Below, piece by piece: positions 53,090 through 61,265 of a stretch of DNA of 61,265 nt (position 1 is the first letter of the stretch; the number at the start of each line of letters is the position of its first letter). Position numbers and translations under genes: made by a program. The notes below the pieces were generated by a model, which had not been told where the DNA came from, searched no databases, and was given only the letters and a program-made list of their open reading frames with translations. Where the stretch lies: assembly GCA_944381435.1 (NCBI GenBank), contig CALWLD010000013.1, positions 1 through 61,265 on the forward strand, given 5' to 3'. The stretch is from an uncultured Clostridia bacterium. Lineage in GTDB: Bacteria > Bacillota > Clostridia > Lachnospirales > CAG-274.

Positions 53090-55225
53090 ATGAGCTGTTT
53101 AGTTATTGCAGAAAAGCCCTCTGTTGCTAGAGATATAGCAAAAGTTTTAAACTGTACAAAAAAAGGCGATGGATACCTTTATAACGATAAATATATTATA
53201 TCTTGGGCTATAGGTCATTTAGTTACCCTTTATGAACCTGAAGAATACGACGAAAGCCTTAAAAAATGGACAATGGAAACCTTACCTATAATGCCTGATA
53301 ACCTAAAGCTAAAAGCTATAAAAAATACAAAACAACAGTTTAATGTATTAAAAAGCCTTATAAATTCTAAAAATGTAGAAGAGCTTATATGTGCAACAGA
53401 TAGTGGGCGTGAAGGTGAACTTATATTTAGGTATATTTATGAGCTTACAAAATGTAAAAAACCTTTTAAAAGGCTATGGATATCTAGTATGACTAACGAG
53501 GCTATAAAAGAAGGCTTTGAAAATCTAAAAGACGGCAAAGAATATGATAACCTTTACTTTTCAGCAAAATGCAGGTCAGAGGCAGATTGGCTTGTAGGCA
53601 TAAATGCCTCACGAGCTTTTACCATAAAGTTTCATTCTTTGCTATCTATAGGTAGGGTGCAAACCCCTACCCTTGCTATATTGGTAGATAAACATAAAGA
53701 AATACAAAATTTTAAGGTGCAAGAATATTTTGAAATAGAGGCTAATTTTAAAACATTAGATAATGGACAAACTTTTAAAGGTATATGGATAGATGAAAAT
53801 AACGAAACTAAAATATTAGATAAAGAAAAAGCTAATAATATTTTAGAAACAGTAAAAGAAAAAAATGGCATTATAGATAAAATAGAAAAAGAAACAAAAA
53901 AACAACCTCCACCTTTGTTATACGATTTAACAGAGCTACAAAGAGATTGTAACAAAAAGTTTTCTTATTCTGCTCAAAAAACCTTATCTATAGCACAAGA
54001 TTTATACGAAAAAAGAAAGCTTATAACATATCCTAGAACAGATAGTAGGTATTTATCTAAAGATATGAGCTCAAAGCTTTTACCTATATTAAAAATTTTA
54101 AAAAATATAGAAAATTATAGCCCATTTTTAGATTATGTATTAAATTTAGAAAAACTACCTATAACAAAACGTATAATAGATGATAGCAAGGTTACAGACC
54201 ACCACGCAATTATCCCTACCCTTTCTAAAGCTAATATATCATCTTTATCTAAAGATGAATTTAATGTATATGACCTTATAGTAAGGCGTTTTATAGCGGT
54301 TTTTTACCCTGCCTATGTTTATAACATTACAAAGATTATAACAAACATAGAAAACAATTTATTTTTAACAAAAGGCACAACAATAAAAGAAGAAGGCTTT
54401 ACAAAGCTTAATTTAAAAACAGAAAAAGAAAAAAAAGAAGACGAAATTTTACCTAATGTAAAAAAAGGACAAAGCGTTTGTAACAAAAAAAGTGATTTAC
54501 TTACTAAAAAGACTACCCCTCCAAAACCTTATAACGAGGCAACCTTGTTATCTGCTATGGAAAACGCGGGAAGGTTTATAGATAACGAAGATTTAAAAGA
54601 ACAATTAAAAGAATCTGGGCTTGGCACCCCTGCTACAAGAGCCTCTATTATAGAGCGTTTAATAAAAGTAGGCTATATAGAGCGAAAAGGCAAAAGTCTA
54701 ATACCTACAGAAAAAGGTATAAAGCTTATAGACATTGTGCCAAAAGAGCTAAAATCTCCTGAAACAACAGGCAAATGGGAAAAAGGCTTGTCTTCTATTT
54801 CTAAAGGTAATATGGAGCCTAAAAGATTTATGGATAGCATAGGAAGATATGTAAACTTTTTAGTAGATTATGCTAAAAATGCACAACAAAATATTATTTT
54901 TGATGTAGAAAGATATAATAATTTTAAAAAATCAGAAAAATATAAAGCTTTAGAAAAGTTTGGTAACTGCCCTATTTGTAATAACGATATTTTAGAAAAT
55001 AGCAAAAGTTATTATTGCTCTAACTGGCAAAGTGGTTGCAAATTTGGCATATGGAAAAATGCTTTAGAAAAATACAATATTTTTATTCATAAAGATATGG
55101 CAAAAAGCCTTATAAAAGATAAAACATTAAAAGATATAAAAATTATAGATTTTAAAGATAAAAAAGAAAAACTAGCAGATTTAACACTGCTTGATAACGG
55201 CAATATTAATGTAATTATAAAATAA
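53090..55225 (+). CDS. topB: DNA topoisomerase III
   Basis: A 711-residue type IA topoisomerase. The N-terminal TOPRIM region is CLVIAEKPSVARDIAKVL; ATDSGREGELIFRYI is the metal site; the nucleophile Tyr314 lies in ITYPRTDSRYL. The C-terminus has one zinc-ribbon-like motif CPICNNDI...CSNWQSGC. It unlinks DNA during replication and recombination. GGAGAG precedes the ATG, 10 bases after the aminotransferase. Confidence 0.95.
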   Translation: MSCLVIAEKPSVARDIAKVLNCTKKGDGYLYNDKYIISWAIGHLVTLYEPEEYDESLKKWTMETLPIMPDNLKLKAIKNTKQQFNVLKSLINSKNVEELICATDSGREGELIFRYIYELTKCKKPFKRLWISSMTNEAIKEGFENLKDGKEYDNLYFSAKCRSEADWLVGINASRAFTIKFHSLLSIGRVQTPTLAILVDKHKEIQNFKVQEYFEIEANFKTLDNGQTFKGIWIDENNETKILDKEKANNILETVKEKNGIIDKIEKETKKQPPPLLYDLTELQRDCNKKFSYSAQKTLSIAQDLYEKRKLITYPRTDSRYLSKDMSSKLLPILKILKNIENYSPFLDYVLNLEKLPITKRIIDDSKVTDHHAIIPTLSKANISSLSKDEFNVYDLIVRRFIAVFYPAYVYNITKIITNIENNLFLTKGTTIKEEGFTKLNLKTEKEKKEDEILPNVKKGQSVCNKKSDLLTKKTTPPKPYNEATLLSAMENAGRFIDNEDLKEQLKESGLGTPATRASIIERLIKVGYIERKGKSLIPTEKGIKLIDIVPKELKSPETTGKWEKGLSSISKGNMEPKRFMDSIGRYVNFLVDYAKNAQQNIIFDVERYNNFKKSEKYKALEKFGNCPICNNDILENSKSYYCSNWQSGCKFGIWKNALEKYNIFIHKDMAKSLIKDKTLKDIKIIDFKDKKEKLADLTLLDNGNINVIIK

Positions 55226-55248
55226 ATTAAGTGCTACCTTAATTGTAA
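55225..55248 (+). repeat. Dispersed double-hairpin element, right-end fragment after topB
   Basis: Starting at the last base of the topB stop: AATTAAGTGCTACCTTAATTG is the right end of an element whose rest is missing, directly followed by full copy E. This indicates a tandem pair here too. Confidence 0.75.
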
Positions 55249-55374
55249 TAATCAATTTTTTTAATACTTTGTATTCAAAAACAGGTACTCCTAAAATTTA
55301 TTTAATTAAAATTTAATACAAAAATCCGTATATAATCTTTAACTAAATAAATTAAGTCGTACCTTAATTGTAAT
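55249..55374 (+). repeat. Dispersed double-hairpin element, copy E
   Basis: Full-length, about 95% identical to copy D, in the same direction as topB and radA. Short hairpin core AATAC-UUU-GUAUU; long-hairpin arms carry the AAATTTATTTA / TAAATAAATT variant. The radA ribosome-binding site AAAGGAG follows directly. Confidence 0.9.
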
Positions 55375-55390
55375 AAATAAAGGAGTTTTT

Positions 55391-56752
55391 ATGGCAAAAG
55401 TTAAAACAAAATATGTATGCCAAGAATGTGGCTATGAAACAGTTAGGTGGCTTGGCAGATGCCCTTCTTGTGGTAGCTTTTCAAGATTTTCTGAAGAAAT
55501 TGAAGAAAAGTCAAGTAAATCTAGCACCACAAGCATATCTGCAAGTCATAAAGCCTTAGATTTAGATAGCATAGCACCTATTAGCGAAGTTAGAACAAGA
55601 ACAAAAATAGGTGAGCTTGATAGAGTTTTAGGCGGTGGTATTGTACAAGGTTCTTTAACCTTAGTAGGTGGCGACCCTGGCATTGGTAAATCTACCTTGC
55701 TTTTACAAATTTGCCAAGCTATAGGCGATGCCGATAAAAAAATCTTATATGTATCTGGGGAGGAATCTGCTCAACAGATAAAGCTTCGTGCAAACAGGCT
55801 AAATATTACAACAAAAAATTTGCTTTTATTATCAGAAACTAATTTTAATATTGTAGAAAATACAATAAAAGAAATTAGACCCGATTTAGTAATTATAGAT
55901 TCTATACAAACTATGTTTCTTGATGATTTATCATCTGCCCCTGGTAGCGTAACGCAAGTTAGAGAATGTACTGCAAGGATAATGCGTATAGGTAAAGGAG
56001 AAAACATTTCCATATTTATAGTAGGCCACGTTACAAAAGATGGTGCTATAGCAGGCCCTAGAATATTGGAGCATATGGTAGATACAGTTTTATATTTTGA
56101 AGGTGAAAGGCTTGCCAGCTATCGTATCCTTAGAGCTGTTAAAAATAGGTTTGGCTCTACAAATGAAATAGGTGTTTTTGAAATGCGTCAATCTGGGCTT
56201 GTAGAAATAACAAACCCATCAGAATATATGTTATCAGGAAGACCTATTGGTGCTAATGGCTCCTGCGTAACTTGTAGCATAGAAGGTACAAGACCAATAC
56301 TAGCTGAGGTTCAATCTTTGGTAAGCTATACAACATTTAATATACCAAGGCGAATGGCAACAGGAATGGACGTAAACCGTATGATACTTATAATTGCTGT
56401 TTTAGAAAAAAAGCTAAACTTACAGCTAGGCTCTTATGATGCTTATGTGAATTTAGCAGGTGGTATAAAAATAGCCGAGCCTGCACTAGATGCCTCTGTT
56501 GCTTGCTCTATTATATCTAGCTATAAAAATAAACCTATCGATGCAAAAACTTTAATTTTTGGAGAAATAGGCTTATCAGGAGAGATAAGAGCAGTATCTT
56601 TTTGTGAAAAACGTGTTATAGAAGCTTTAAAGCTTGGCTTTGAAACAGTTGTTATCCCTAAAGATAACCTAAAAGAAGTTTCATCTATAAAAAATATAAA
56701 AGTATGCCCTGTTTCTAATATTAACGAACTTTTAAGGCTTGTTTTATCTTAA
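55391..56752 (+). CDS. radA: DNA repair protein RadA
   Basis: A 453-residue RecA-related ATPase: N-terminal zinc motif CQECGYETVRWLGRCPSC (10-27), Walker A GGDPGIGKST (about 93-102), the KNRFG motif specific to RadA, and a C-terminal Lon-type domain. It promotes branch migration in recombination. AAAGGAG lies 6 bases before the ATG, inside the end of repeat copy E. Confidence 0.97.
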   Translation: MAKVKTKYVCQECGYETVRWLGRCPSCGSFSRFSEEIEEKSSKSSTTSISASHKALDLDSIAPISEVRTRTKIGELDRVLGGGIVQGSLTLVGGDPGIGKSTLLLQICQAIGDADKKILYVSGEESAQQIKLRANRLNITTKNLLLLSETNFNIVENTIKEIRPDLVIIDSIQTMFLDDLSSAPGSVTQVRECTARIMRIGKGENISIFIVGHVTKDGAIAGPRILEHMVDTVLYFEGERLASYRILRAVKNRFGSTNEIGVFEMRQSGLVEITNPSEYMLSGRPIGANGSCVTCSIEGTRPILAEVQSLVSYTTFNIPRRMATGMDVNRMILIIAVLEKKLNLQLGSYDAYVNLAGGIKIAEPALDASVACSIISSYKNKPIDAKTLIFGEIGLSGEIRAVSFCEKRVIEALKLGFETVVIPKDNLKEVSSIKNIKVCPVSNINELLRLVLS

Positions 56753-56951
56753 TTTATATTGTATAATAAGTAAAAATAGGGTATAATATTTATTATTCCA
56801 TAAAATTATATATAATTTTATATAATTTTATAGACATTTTGTAATTTTTAAGGTAAAATATATAAGATTAAAAAGTTTTTATATAACTTTATAAATATTA
56901 ATAAACATTTAATTGATAATACTTAATTATTATCTTTAAGGAGGATAAAAA

Positions 56952-57449
56952 ATGAATTTATATCAAAGTTGGTTTAAAAATGCATATACTCAAGACGGTA
57001 GAATAAACGACGTATTTTGGAATGATTTTATGCCAAAAGAACAAAAAATATACGAATATATTTTAAGAGATAAAGTTGAAAAAATAGAAGGTAGCATAAA
57101 AGACCTTGCTAAAAAGTTTGATATGAGCGTAGAGCAGTTTGTTGGCTTTATCGATGGTATCAACGATATACAACCAGAAAAAATTAACCTAGAATCTTTA
57201 GAAGAAGATAGCAACGTTTGTATAAACATTAACTTTGAAACTTTATACAAAAAAATGGTTGAATACAAAGCAGACCATCTTTATAACCTTCCAGAATGGG
57301 AAAACATATTTACAAAAGAGCAATTAAAAGTATTATACAAAGGTCAAAAAAGCTCTACTACATTTGTTAGAGAGCCAAAAATCGAAAGAAACGACCCTTG
57401 CCCTTGCGGTAGCGGTAAAAAATATAAAAAATGTTGTGGGGCTAACTAA
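56952..57449 (+). CDS. SEC-C motif protein
   Basis: A 165-residue protein with a C-terminal SEC-C metal-binding motif [17 protein letters not shown] (147-163) and an N-terminal domain of mixed helices that matches nothing I know. SEC-C motifs bind zinc and often help attach to partners such as ribosomes or SecB. Ends with an adjacent start for the Sua5-type gene. AAGGAGG precedes the ATG. Confidence 0.75.
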   Translation: MNLYQSWFKNAYTQDGRINDVFWNDFMPKEQKIYEYILRDKVEKIEGSIKDLAKKFDMSVEQFVGFIDGINDIQPEKINLESLEEDSNVCININFETLYKKMVEYKADHLYNLPEWENIFTKEQLKVLYKGQKSSTTFVREPKIERNDPCPCGSGKKYKKCCGAN

Positions 57450-57450
57450 T

Positions 57451-58506
57451 TTGGATACAATTTTAGAAAAAGTAGACAAGCTAAACCCATATTTAAATAT
57501 AGTCGCCTTAAAAAAGGCGGCTAATATTTTAAAAAATAACAATTTAGTAGCCTTCCCTACAGAAACTGTATATGGCCTAGGAGCAAATGCCTTAGAAGAA
57601 GATGCTGTTAGAAAAATTTATATAGCAAAAGGTAGACCTTCTGATAACCCTCTTATCGTCCATATAGCAGATAAAAATGATATTTATAACCTTGTAGATG
57701 ATGTACCTGAAACTGCTCTTATTTTAATGGAAAATTTTTGGCCTGGTGCTTTAACTATAGTTTTAAAAAAATCACCTATTATCCCAAAAACAACTTCAGG
57801 CGGTTTAGATACTGTTGCTATAAGAATGCCTAGCAACAAAATAGCACTTGCTTTGATAAAAGAATGTGGCTTTCCTTTAGCTGCTCCTAGTGCAAACACA
57901 TCTACAAAGCCAAGCCCTACCCTTGCAAGCCACGTTTATAACGACCTAAACGGTAAAATAGATATGATAATAGATGGTGGTAGCTGCGATTTAGGCTTAG
58001 AATCTACTGTTATACAGGTGGTAAATGATAAAGTTATTATATTAAGACCAGGAAGTATAACAAAAGAAATGCTTGAAAAATTTGTTAAAAACGTTAGCAT
58101 TGATAAAGCTTTGCTAGATAACAAATCTGATGCTGTAGCAAAAGCTCCTGGTATGAAATATAAACATTATGCCCCTGCAGGGGAAGTTTTTTTAATTGAT
58201 GGTAACATTAATAATGTTACATCTTATATAATAGATGCTTTACGAGATGACCGTTTTAACAACATAAAATCTATAGTTATTGCATCTGACGAAACAATAA
58301 AAAATTATGCATCTTTTGATGCTATAAACATTGGTAGCCGTAATAACCTAGATGTAATTGCAAAAAATATGTTTAATGCATTAAGGCAATGTGATAGCCT
58401 TAACGCCGATAAAATATATATAGAATCCTTTTTAGAAGAAGGCATAGGATTTGCCATTATGAATAGGCTTAAAAAAGCTGCTAGTTATAAAATTATTAGA
58501 GTGTAA
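57451..58506 (+). CDS. ywlC: L-threonylcarbamoyladenylate synthase
   Basis: A 351-residue Sua5/YrdC-type enzyme: YrdC domain (about 15-200, with FPTETVYGLGANA and KGRPSDNPLIVHIA) plus a C-terminal Sua5 domain (about 240-350). It makes threonylcarbamoyl-AMP for t6A37 in ANN-decoding tRNAs. Start TTG at 57451, just after the SEC-C stop and spaced from GTGGGG; an in-frame start at 57364 would lie within the SEC-C gene. ywlC-ywlE-rpiB-upp resembles the order in B. subtilis. Confidence 0.93.
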   Translation: MDTILEKVDKLNPYLNIVALKKAANILKNNNLVAFPTETVYGLGANALEEDAVRKIYIAKGRPSDNPLIVHIADKNDIYNLVDDVPETALILMENFWPGALTIVLKKSPIIPKTTSGGLDTVAIRMPSNKIALALIKECGFPLAAPSANTSTKPSPTLASHVYNDLNGKIDMIIDGGSCDLGLESTVIQVVNDKVIILRPGSITKEMLEKFVKNVSIDKALLDNKSDAVAKAPGMKYKHYAPAGEVFLIDGNINNVTSYIIDALRDDRFNNIKSIVIASDETIKNYASFDAINIGSRNNLDVIAKNMFNALRQCDSLNADKIYIESFLEEGIGFAIMNRLKKAASYKIIRV

Positions 58507-58516
58507 GGTTGATTTT

Positions 58517-59404
58517 ATGAAAAATATAATATTTGTTTGTAGTGGTAATACCTGCCGTAGCCCTATGGCAGAAGCTATAGCTAAATCTTTATGTAATCAC
58601 AAAGATATAAACATACTATCTATGGGTATATTTGTTTATAACAATTTACCTATAAACGAAAATGCAAAGCTAGTTTTACAAAATAACAACATTAATGTTT
58701 CTAACCACGTTTCAAAACCTCTTACATTATCAGAGCTTGAAAATGCAGATTTAATATTAACAATGGAGAAAGAACAAAAAGCTCTCTTAATAGAATTTGC
58801 CAAAGCTAATAATATAAAAACTAACAATATTTTTACATTATATGAGTACACATTAAACAAAGATACAGATATAAAAGACCCATTTGGCAGTGATTTAACA
58901 ACTTATAATGAGTGTTTTAATGAAATTTATAGCCTTGTATCTAAAATAAATTTTGATAATATATCGGAGGAAACTATGATAGGTATAGGTTCAGACCACG
59001 GCGGTTTTCATTTAAAAGAAGAAATTATTAAATACTTAAAAGATAACAATATACCATTTAAAGACTATGGAACATATTCAACAGATGCTGTAGATTACCC
59101 TATTTATGGCAAAAAAGTTGCTAACGATGTTGCTAACGGCACTTTAGAAAAAGGTATATTAATATGTGGCACAGGTATTGGTATATCAATATCTGCTAAT
59201 AAGGTTAAAGGTGTACGTGCTGCTTTATGTCACGATGTTTTCTCTGCAAAAGCAACAAGAGAGCATAACGATGCAAATATTTTATGTATGGGCGAGCGTG
59301 TTATAGGCGTTGGGTTAGCCCTTGAAATTGTTAAAGCATTTTTAGAAACACCTTTTTCTAACGACGAAAGACACATAAGAAGAATTAATATGATAGAAGA
59401 ATAG
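58517..59404 (+). CDS. Fused arginine-phosphatase-like (YwlE) and ribose-5-phosphate isomerase B (RpiB) protein
   Basis: A 295-residue two-domain reading frame. Residues 1-145: low-molecular-weight phosphatase with P-loop [14 protein letters not shown] (nucleophile Cys8, Arg14) and general acid Asp121 in KDPFGSD; Thr12 after GN matches YwlE, where the equivalent Thr selects phosphoarginine. Residues 154-295: RpiB with GSDHGGFHL (158-166) and [15 protein letters not shown]. The genes are separate in B. subtilis (ywlE, ywlF). GGAGG (58966-58970) and ATG 58976 (Met154) at the junction could allow separate RpiB translation. Confidence 0.88.
   Translation: MKNIIFVCSGNTCRSPMAEAIAKSLCNHKDINILSMGIFVYNNLPINENAKLVLQNNNINVSNHVSKPLTLSELENADLILTMEKEQKALLIEFAKANNIKTNNIFTLYEYTLNKDTDIKDPFGSDLTTYNECFNEIYSLVSKINFDNISEETMIGIGSDHGGFHLKEEIIKYLKDNNIPFKDYGTYSTDAVDYPIYGKKVANDVANGTLEKGILICGTGIGISISANKVKGVRAALCHDVFSAKATREHNDANILCMGERVIGVGLALEIVKAFLETPFSNDERHIRRINMIEE
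58966..58978 (+). promoter_or_regulatory. Internal ribosome-binding site and start for RpiB within the fusion
   Basis: CGGAGGAAACTATG: GGAGG 5 bases before an in-frame ATG (Met154), exactly at the start of the RpiB domain. Confidence 0.6.
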
Positions 59405-59415
59405 GAGTGATTTTT

Positions 59416-60045
59416 TTGAGTAAATTATACATAGTAGACCACCCTGTTGTACAAAGTAAAGTTACTATGCTTAGAGATGTAAACACTGGTAACAAGGAAT
59501 TTAGAGAGCTTGTATCAGAAATTGCAAGCTTTATATGCTATGAAGCAACTAAAGATTTAGAAACTAAAGAAATAGAGGTAGAATCTGTTTTATGTAAAAC
59601 AAAAGGAAATGTTTTAAACAAAAAAGTTGGCATTGTTCCTATATTAAGAGCAGGGCTTGGTATGGTTGATGGTATATTAAATTTAATACCTAATGCAAGC
59701 ATTGGGCATATTGGGCTTTATAGAGACCCAGAAACTCTTATGCCTGTAGAATATTACTGTAAGCTACCTTCTTCTGACCCTGCAAACACAGATATACTCC
59801 TTGTAGACCCTATGCTAGCTACAGGTGGTACTGCAATAGCTGCTATGCAATTTATGAAAGAACGTGGATTTAAAAACATTAAGTTTTTATGTTTAATAGC
59901 ATCTCCTGAAGGTGTTAAAAAAGTTAGCGATGCTCACCCTGATATAGATATATATACAGCTGCTTTAGATGACCATTTAAACGACCACGGATATATTATC
60001 CCTGGCCTTGGTGATGCTGGTGATAGAATTTTTGGAACAAAATAA
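59416..60045 (+). CDS. upp: Uracil phosphoribosyltransferase
   Basis: A 209-residue pyrimidine-salvage enzyme converting uracil and PRPP to [16 protein letters not shown] and the PRPP motif [13 protein letters not shown] are visible; the C-terminus [12 protein letters not shown] is conserved. Start TTG 59416, 6 bases after AGGAGTG; GTG 59407 overlaps that site. It follows the RpiB fusion by 11 bases. Confidence 0.96.
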   Translation: MSKLYIVDHPVVQSKVTMLRDVNTGNKEFRELVSEIASFICYEATKDLETKEIEVESVLCKTKGNVLNKKVGIVPILRAGLGMVDGILNLIPNASIGHIGLYRDPETLMPVEYYCKLPSSDPANTDILLVDPMLATGGTAIAAMQFMKERGFKNIKFLCLIASPEGVKKVSDAHPDIDIYTAALDDHLNDHGYIIPGLGDAGDRIFGTK

Positions 60046-60101
60046 GGCTAAATATTTAGTATTTTATACTAAAAAACTTTATCCTATAAGGAGGGTTTTT
60101 C

Positions 60102-61133
60102 TTGAATCATAATTGGTTATTATATTTAGCTGGTTTCTCTATAGCCTTTGCTGTTTCTATGCTTACCACGCCTTTTGCTAAAAAGGTTGCTTTTAAGGTA
60201 AAGGCTATAGATTATCCTAAATCTAGAGGTTTAAACAAAGAGCCTATGCCACGCATAGGTGGACTAGCTATATTTTTAGGGTTTTTAGCATCTGTTGCTA
60301 TCTTATCATTTTTTGTAGAAGATTTTCATACAAAGCAATTTTTTGGGTTTTTAACAGGTGGTGTATTAATAGTAATATTAGGTATTTTTGATGATATATA
60401 TGAGCTTTCACCAAAAATAAAATTTATAGTACAGTTAATAGTGGCTATTATTGTTGTATCAACAGGTACAAGGATAGATGTTATGTCTTGGCCTTTTTGG
60501 CAATATCTACGACCTTTTAACGCTATAATAACTATGATATGGATAATAGGGCTTGTAAATGCTGTAAACCTTATAGATGGTGTTGACGGGCTTGCTGCTG
60601 GTGTATCTTCTATTGCATCTTTATGCCTTATGATACTTTGCCTAATATCTGGTAGCAATTTAGCTGTTGCTTTAACTGCTATCTTAGCAGGTTCTTGCCT
60701 TGGCTTTTTGCCTCGTAATTTTAGCCCTGCTGAAATATATATGGGAGATACAGGCTCAACGTTTTTAGGCTATGTATTAGCAGTTACATCTTGTATAGGT
60801 GTATATAAAAGCTATGCCGTTTTATCTATCGTTATATCTATATTAGCTGTAGCTTTACCTATATTAGATACCCTTTTTGCTATGATAAGACGTGCTATAA
60901 ACAGAAAACCTTTAATGAGTGCAGATAGAGGTCATCTTCATCATAGGCTTATAGATAGCGGATATAGCCATAAACAAGCTGTTATTATCCTTTATGGCCT
61001 TAGTTTATTTAGTGCTGTTATAGCCATACTTATCGCTATACAAGACTATCAGGCAACTATTGTTGTGTTTATTTTCTTTTTAATACTTATGCTTATGATG
61101 TATGTTTATAAAAGCCGTACTAACCAACAATAA
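60102..61133 (+). CDS. tagO: Undecaprenyl-phosphate sugar-1-phosphate transferase (TagO/WecA type)
   Basis: A 343-residue membrane enzyme with about ten helices. Motifs: DDIYELSPKIKF (Asp-rich), NLIDGVDGLAAG, MGDTGSTFLG and HLHHRLIDSGYSHKQA. It moves GlcNAc-1-P onto undecaprenyl phosphate, the first step of wall teichoic acid or related polymer synthesis. Start TTG after AAGGAGGG, 57 bases after upp. A terminator and the insertion-sequence end follow. Confidence 0.92.
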   Translation: MNHNWLLYLAGFSIAFAVSMLTTPFAKKVAFKVKAIDYPKSRGLNKEPMPRIGGLAIFLGFLASVAILSFFVEDFHTKQFFGFLTGGVLIVILGIFDDIYELSPKIKFIVQLIVAIIVVSTGTRIDVMSWPFWQYLRPFNAIITMIWIIGLVNAVNLIDGVDGLAAGVSSIASLCLMILCLISGSNLAVALTAILAGSCLGFLPRNFSPAEIYMGDTGSTFLGYVLAVTSCIGVYKSYAVLSIVISILAVALPILDTLFAMIRRAINRKPLMSADRGHLHHRLIDSGYSHKQAVIILYGLSLFSAVIAILIAIQDYQATIVVFIFFLILMLMMYVYKSRTNQQ

Positions 61134-61153
61134 AAACTATATATTTTATATAA

Positions 61154-61184
61154 AAAAGAGTGAAGAAAAAGTCTTCACTCTTTT
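61154..61184 (+). terminator. Terminator after the tagO/wecA-type gene
   Basis: Stem AAAAGAGTGAAGA / TCTTCACTCTTTT with a 5-base loop and T-run; it ends 5 bases before the insertion-sequence end. Confidence 0.88.
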
Positions 61185-61189
61185 GAGGT

Positions 61190-61265
61190 TGAACAAGTCC
61201 GTAAAAAATGGACAATAGAAAAAAGAGACCTCCTGTGGTAGAATTAAACTATCATAGGAGGTTTT
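61190..61265 (+). mobile_element. End of an IS3-like insertion sequence, second inverted copy
   Basis: Identical, on the opposite strand, to bases 1-75. TGAACAAGTCCG...TGGACA is followed by a Shine-Dalgarno at 61257-61262, so a transposase gene should start within a few bases beyond the window. It is cut by the window end. Confidence 0.7.
61228..61262 (+). promoter_or_regulatory. Hairpin hiding the Shine-Dalgarno of the insertion sequence, right copy
   Basis: Arms 61228-61241 and 61249-61262 form 14 base pairs as RNA on this strand, including two G-U pairs, with a 7-base loop. The AGGAGGU needed for translation is fully paired. Confidence 0.6.

Noticed and set aside
57364-57450. Upstream start of ywlC inside the SEC-C gene
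   Set aside because: The added 29 residues are a shifted reading of the SEC-C region and do not look like a Sua5 N-terminus. TTG 57451 is well placed.
1-61265. Whole window as a composite transposon or integrative element between inverted insertion sequences
   Set aside because: The content is core genes in standard clostridial order, with no cargo, integrase-att pair or base-composition change. A contig break at repeated elements explains it better.

Overview
The window is very AT-rich, densely coded chromosomal DNA from a spore-forming Bacillota, class Clostridia (my best guess is a gut-type Lachnospirales-like anaerobe). The evidence is the complete spoIIIAA-AH operon, spoIIE, a dipicolinate synthase A gene, the mreBCD-PBP2-minCDE-rodA-mgsA block, a Prp-processed L27, HPr with Ser46, a SAM-I (S-box) riboswitch before metK, and frequent TTG starts. 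About 64 protein genes are supported and nearly all are housekeeping. I saw no tRNA, rRNA, CRISPR array or prophage. Family assignments come from reading motifs and remembered homologues; no database search was run.

Layout. 1-75 is the end of an insertion sequence. 209-5272 (minus) is the spoIIIA operon, whose proteins form the mother-cell side of the forespore feeding-tube channel. 5431-15811 (plus) runs DUF4321, maf, mreB, mreC, mreD, PBP2, minC, minD, minE, rodA, mgsA and a DUF1294 gene: wall elongation and division-site placement. 15821-24664 is mixed: a histidine phosphatase, a zinc-ribbon protein, DUF2085, a cyclophilin lipoprotein, a sulfatase, metK with an S-box, an M18 aminopeptidase, and rplU-prp-rpmA. 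24713-29924 (minus) holds an ABC exporter, a phosphotransferase and the ptsH-ptsI-IIA operon. A GH38 alpha-mannosidase (plus) follows, then rplJ-rplL with an L10 leader, and a minus operon nrdR / CxxC protein / tyrosine recombinase / phosphopantetheinyl transferase. 37676-40373 carries dpaA and a rluA-cutC-yrvL-like operon. 40521-47220 (plus) is spoIIE, a small membrane protein, tilS, hpt and ftsH. Then come a GH31 glycosidase and a CNNM/CorC-type protein (minus), and from 50547 to the end a plus block: degV, lrp-type regulator, aminotransferase, topB, radA, a SEC-C protein, ywlC, a fused ywlE-rpiB, upp and a tagO/wecA-type transferase. A second copy of the insertion-sequence end closes the window at 61190.

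The most unusual structure is a roughly 125-bp dispersed element (complete or nearly complete at 101-208, 6290-6412, 6411-6535, 17067-17192 and 55249-55374; fragments at 12511-12555 and 55225-55248). Each folds into a short hairpin followed by a long hairpin. Arm changes are partly compensatory. Every site lies just after a stop codon and in the same orientation as the upstream gene. I do not recognise it as a described family. Other notable points are an apparent AUA start codon for the DUF4321 gene, an arginine-phosphatase-like/RpiB fusion with an internal Shine-Dalgarno and ATG at the junction, a hairpin that would hide the Shine-Dalgarno in the insertion-sequence end, decayed insertion-sequence relics of which one supplies the stop codon of a neighbouring gene, and a 21-bp inverted repeat directly upstream of the recombinase.
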